A stretch of 43,459 nt of DNA, taken from Subtercola sp. GTDB taxonomy: Bacteria; Actinomycetota; Actinomycetes; Actinomycetales; Microbacteriaceae. The notes beneath the pieces were generated by a model, which saw only the letters and a list, made by a program, of their open reading frames with translations, made no database searches and was not told the DNA's origin. Every line of letters starts with the position of its first letter. The first letter of the stretch is position 1. A program made the position numbers and the translations under genes. The stretch covers positions 1-43,459 of the forward strand of contig JAODBB010000095.1 of assembly GCA_025463745.1 (NCBI GenBank), read 5' to 3'. Below, in pieces: positions 42,881 through 43,459 of the stretch.

Positions 42881-43459
42881 GGTCAAGTCCCTGGTGGTGG
42901 TGTAGCGGTGGTTCCTTCGGTTTGAGGGTTTATGCGCTGAGGGCGAGGGCTGGTTCTGTCACCTCGCTTTCGGTGTTGGGGACGAGGGTGAGGCGGCTTT
43001 TGGCGAGGATGTCGAGGCCGAGGTAGCGGCGGCCCTCGGCCCATTCATCTGTCTGCTCGGCGAGGACGGCGCCGACGAGGCGGGTGATCGCGTCGCGGTT
43101 GGGGAAGATCCCGACGCTGTCGGTACGGCGGCGAATTTCACGATTCAGGCGTTCGTTGGGGTTGTTTGACCAGATCTGCTGCCAGAGCCCGTCCGGGAAC
43201 GACGTGAAGGCGAGGATGTCGGCTCGGGCAGCATCGAGGTGCTCGAACGCTGCGGGGAGTTTGTCTTCGACGTAGTCCAGCAGCCGGTCGAATTGGGCGT
43301 TCACGCTGTCGGCGTCGGGTTGGTCGTACACGGAGTGCAGCATCGCTTTCACCGCCGGCCACATGTTCTTCGGGCACACGGACATCAGGTTCGCGGCGTA
43401 ATGGGTACGGCAGCGTTGCCAGGACGCACCGGGCAGGTTCGCCGCGATCGCTTCGACCA
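42881..43459 (-). mobile_element. IS256-family insertion sequence, one end and part of its transposase
   Basis: The element enters the window from the right. Its inner edge is placed near 42881, where the OLD-family frame stops and GTCAAGTCCCTGG, similar to ends of actinobacterial IS256 elements, begins. The exact terminal base and the target duplication cannot be fixed without the other end. Confidence 0.7.
42930..43459 (-). CDS. IS256-family (mutator-type) transposase, C-terminal part
   Basis: About 176 residues are visible and the frame is open to the window edge: VEAIAANLPGASWQRCRTHY, AANLMSVCPKNMWPAVKAML, ADILAFTSFPDGLWQQIWSN, then NPNERLNREIRRRTDSVGIF and NRDAITRLVGAVLAEQTDEW. The NPxERLNxEIRRRTxxVGIFP block is the conserved C-terminal part containing the last catalytic Glu. 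Identity to the family is clear. The N-terminal DD part lies outside the window. Confidence 0.93.
   Translation of the reverse strand, partial: VEAIAANLPGASWQRCRTHYAANLMSVCPKNMWPAVKAMLHSVYDQPDADSVNAQFDRLLDYVEDKLPAAFEHLDAARADILAFTSFPDGLWQQIWSNNPNERLNREIRRRTDSVGIFPNRDAITRLVGAVLAEQTDEWAEGRRYLGLDILAKSRLTLVPNTESEVTEPALALSA

Overview
The window looks like chromosome of a high-GC actinobacterium, most likely a Microbacteriaceae member. This rests on GC-rich coding sequence with frequent GTG/TTG starts, a very large UPF1-like helicase/endonuclease of the MTES_1575 type, a Gly/Asp/Ala-repeat protein beside a cupin oxygenase, F420-type LLM oxidoreductases, and the actinobacterial gene pairs pgmB-GH65 and cyclase-MscS. 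No rRNA, tRNA or CRISPR array was seen.

Bases 1-24,440 read as ordinary backbone: the end of an FmdB-like protein, mscL, a helicase-nuclease pseudoenzyme, a NUDIX-NYN fusion, a repeat peptide translationally coupled to a JmjC-like oxygenase, small membrane proteins, a P-loop kinase, a receptor-type class III cyclase followed by a cyclic-nucleotide-binding MscS channel, a MarR-controlled oxidoreductase/reductase locus, a secreted protein, a GH65 phosphorylase with its phosphoglucomutase, GNAT enzymes, a broken hipBA module, a FUSC transporter and a DUF2200 protein. Several 15- to 133-bp tandem repeats and long hairpins lie between these genes.

Bases 24,441-42,880 look accessory. They begin with a gene-poor stretch holding a transposase scrap and end at an IS256-type element that cuts an OLD-family nuclease gene. 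Inside are an XRE regulator, two LLM flavin oxidoreductases, an MmcQ/YjbR protein and a catabolic locus. In the catabolic locus a FAD aromatic-ring-type monooxygenase and a GntR/FCD regulator face a seven-gene operon: binding lipoprotein, ABC ATPase, fused permease, ADP-forming acyl-CoA ligase, two crotonase-fold enzymes and a MaoC-like hot-dog protein. A reasonable reading is import of an organic acid, CoA activation, then hydration or retro-aldol/thioester chemistry; the substrate cannot be read from the sequence. Composition becomes visibly more AT-rich from about 30.3 kb.

The points most worth following are the repeat peptide/oxygenase pair, the helicase-like protein whose ATPase motifs are all eroded but whose nuclease domain is kept, the cyclase with altered catalytic residues beside a cNMP-gated channel, and the orphan catabolic operon with its paired operators.
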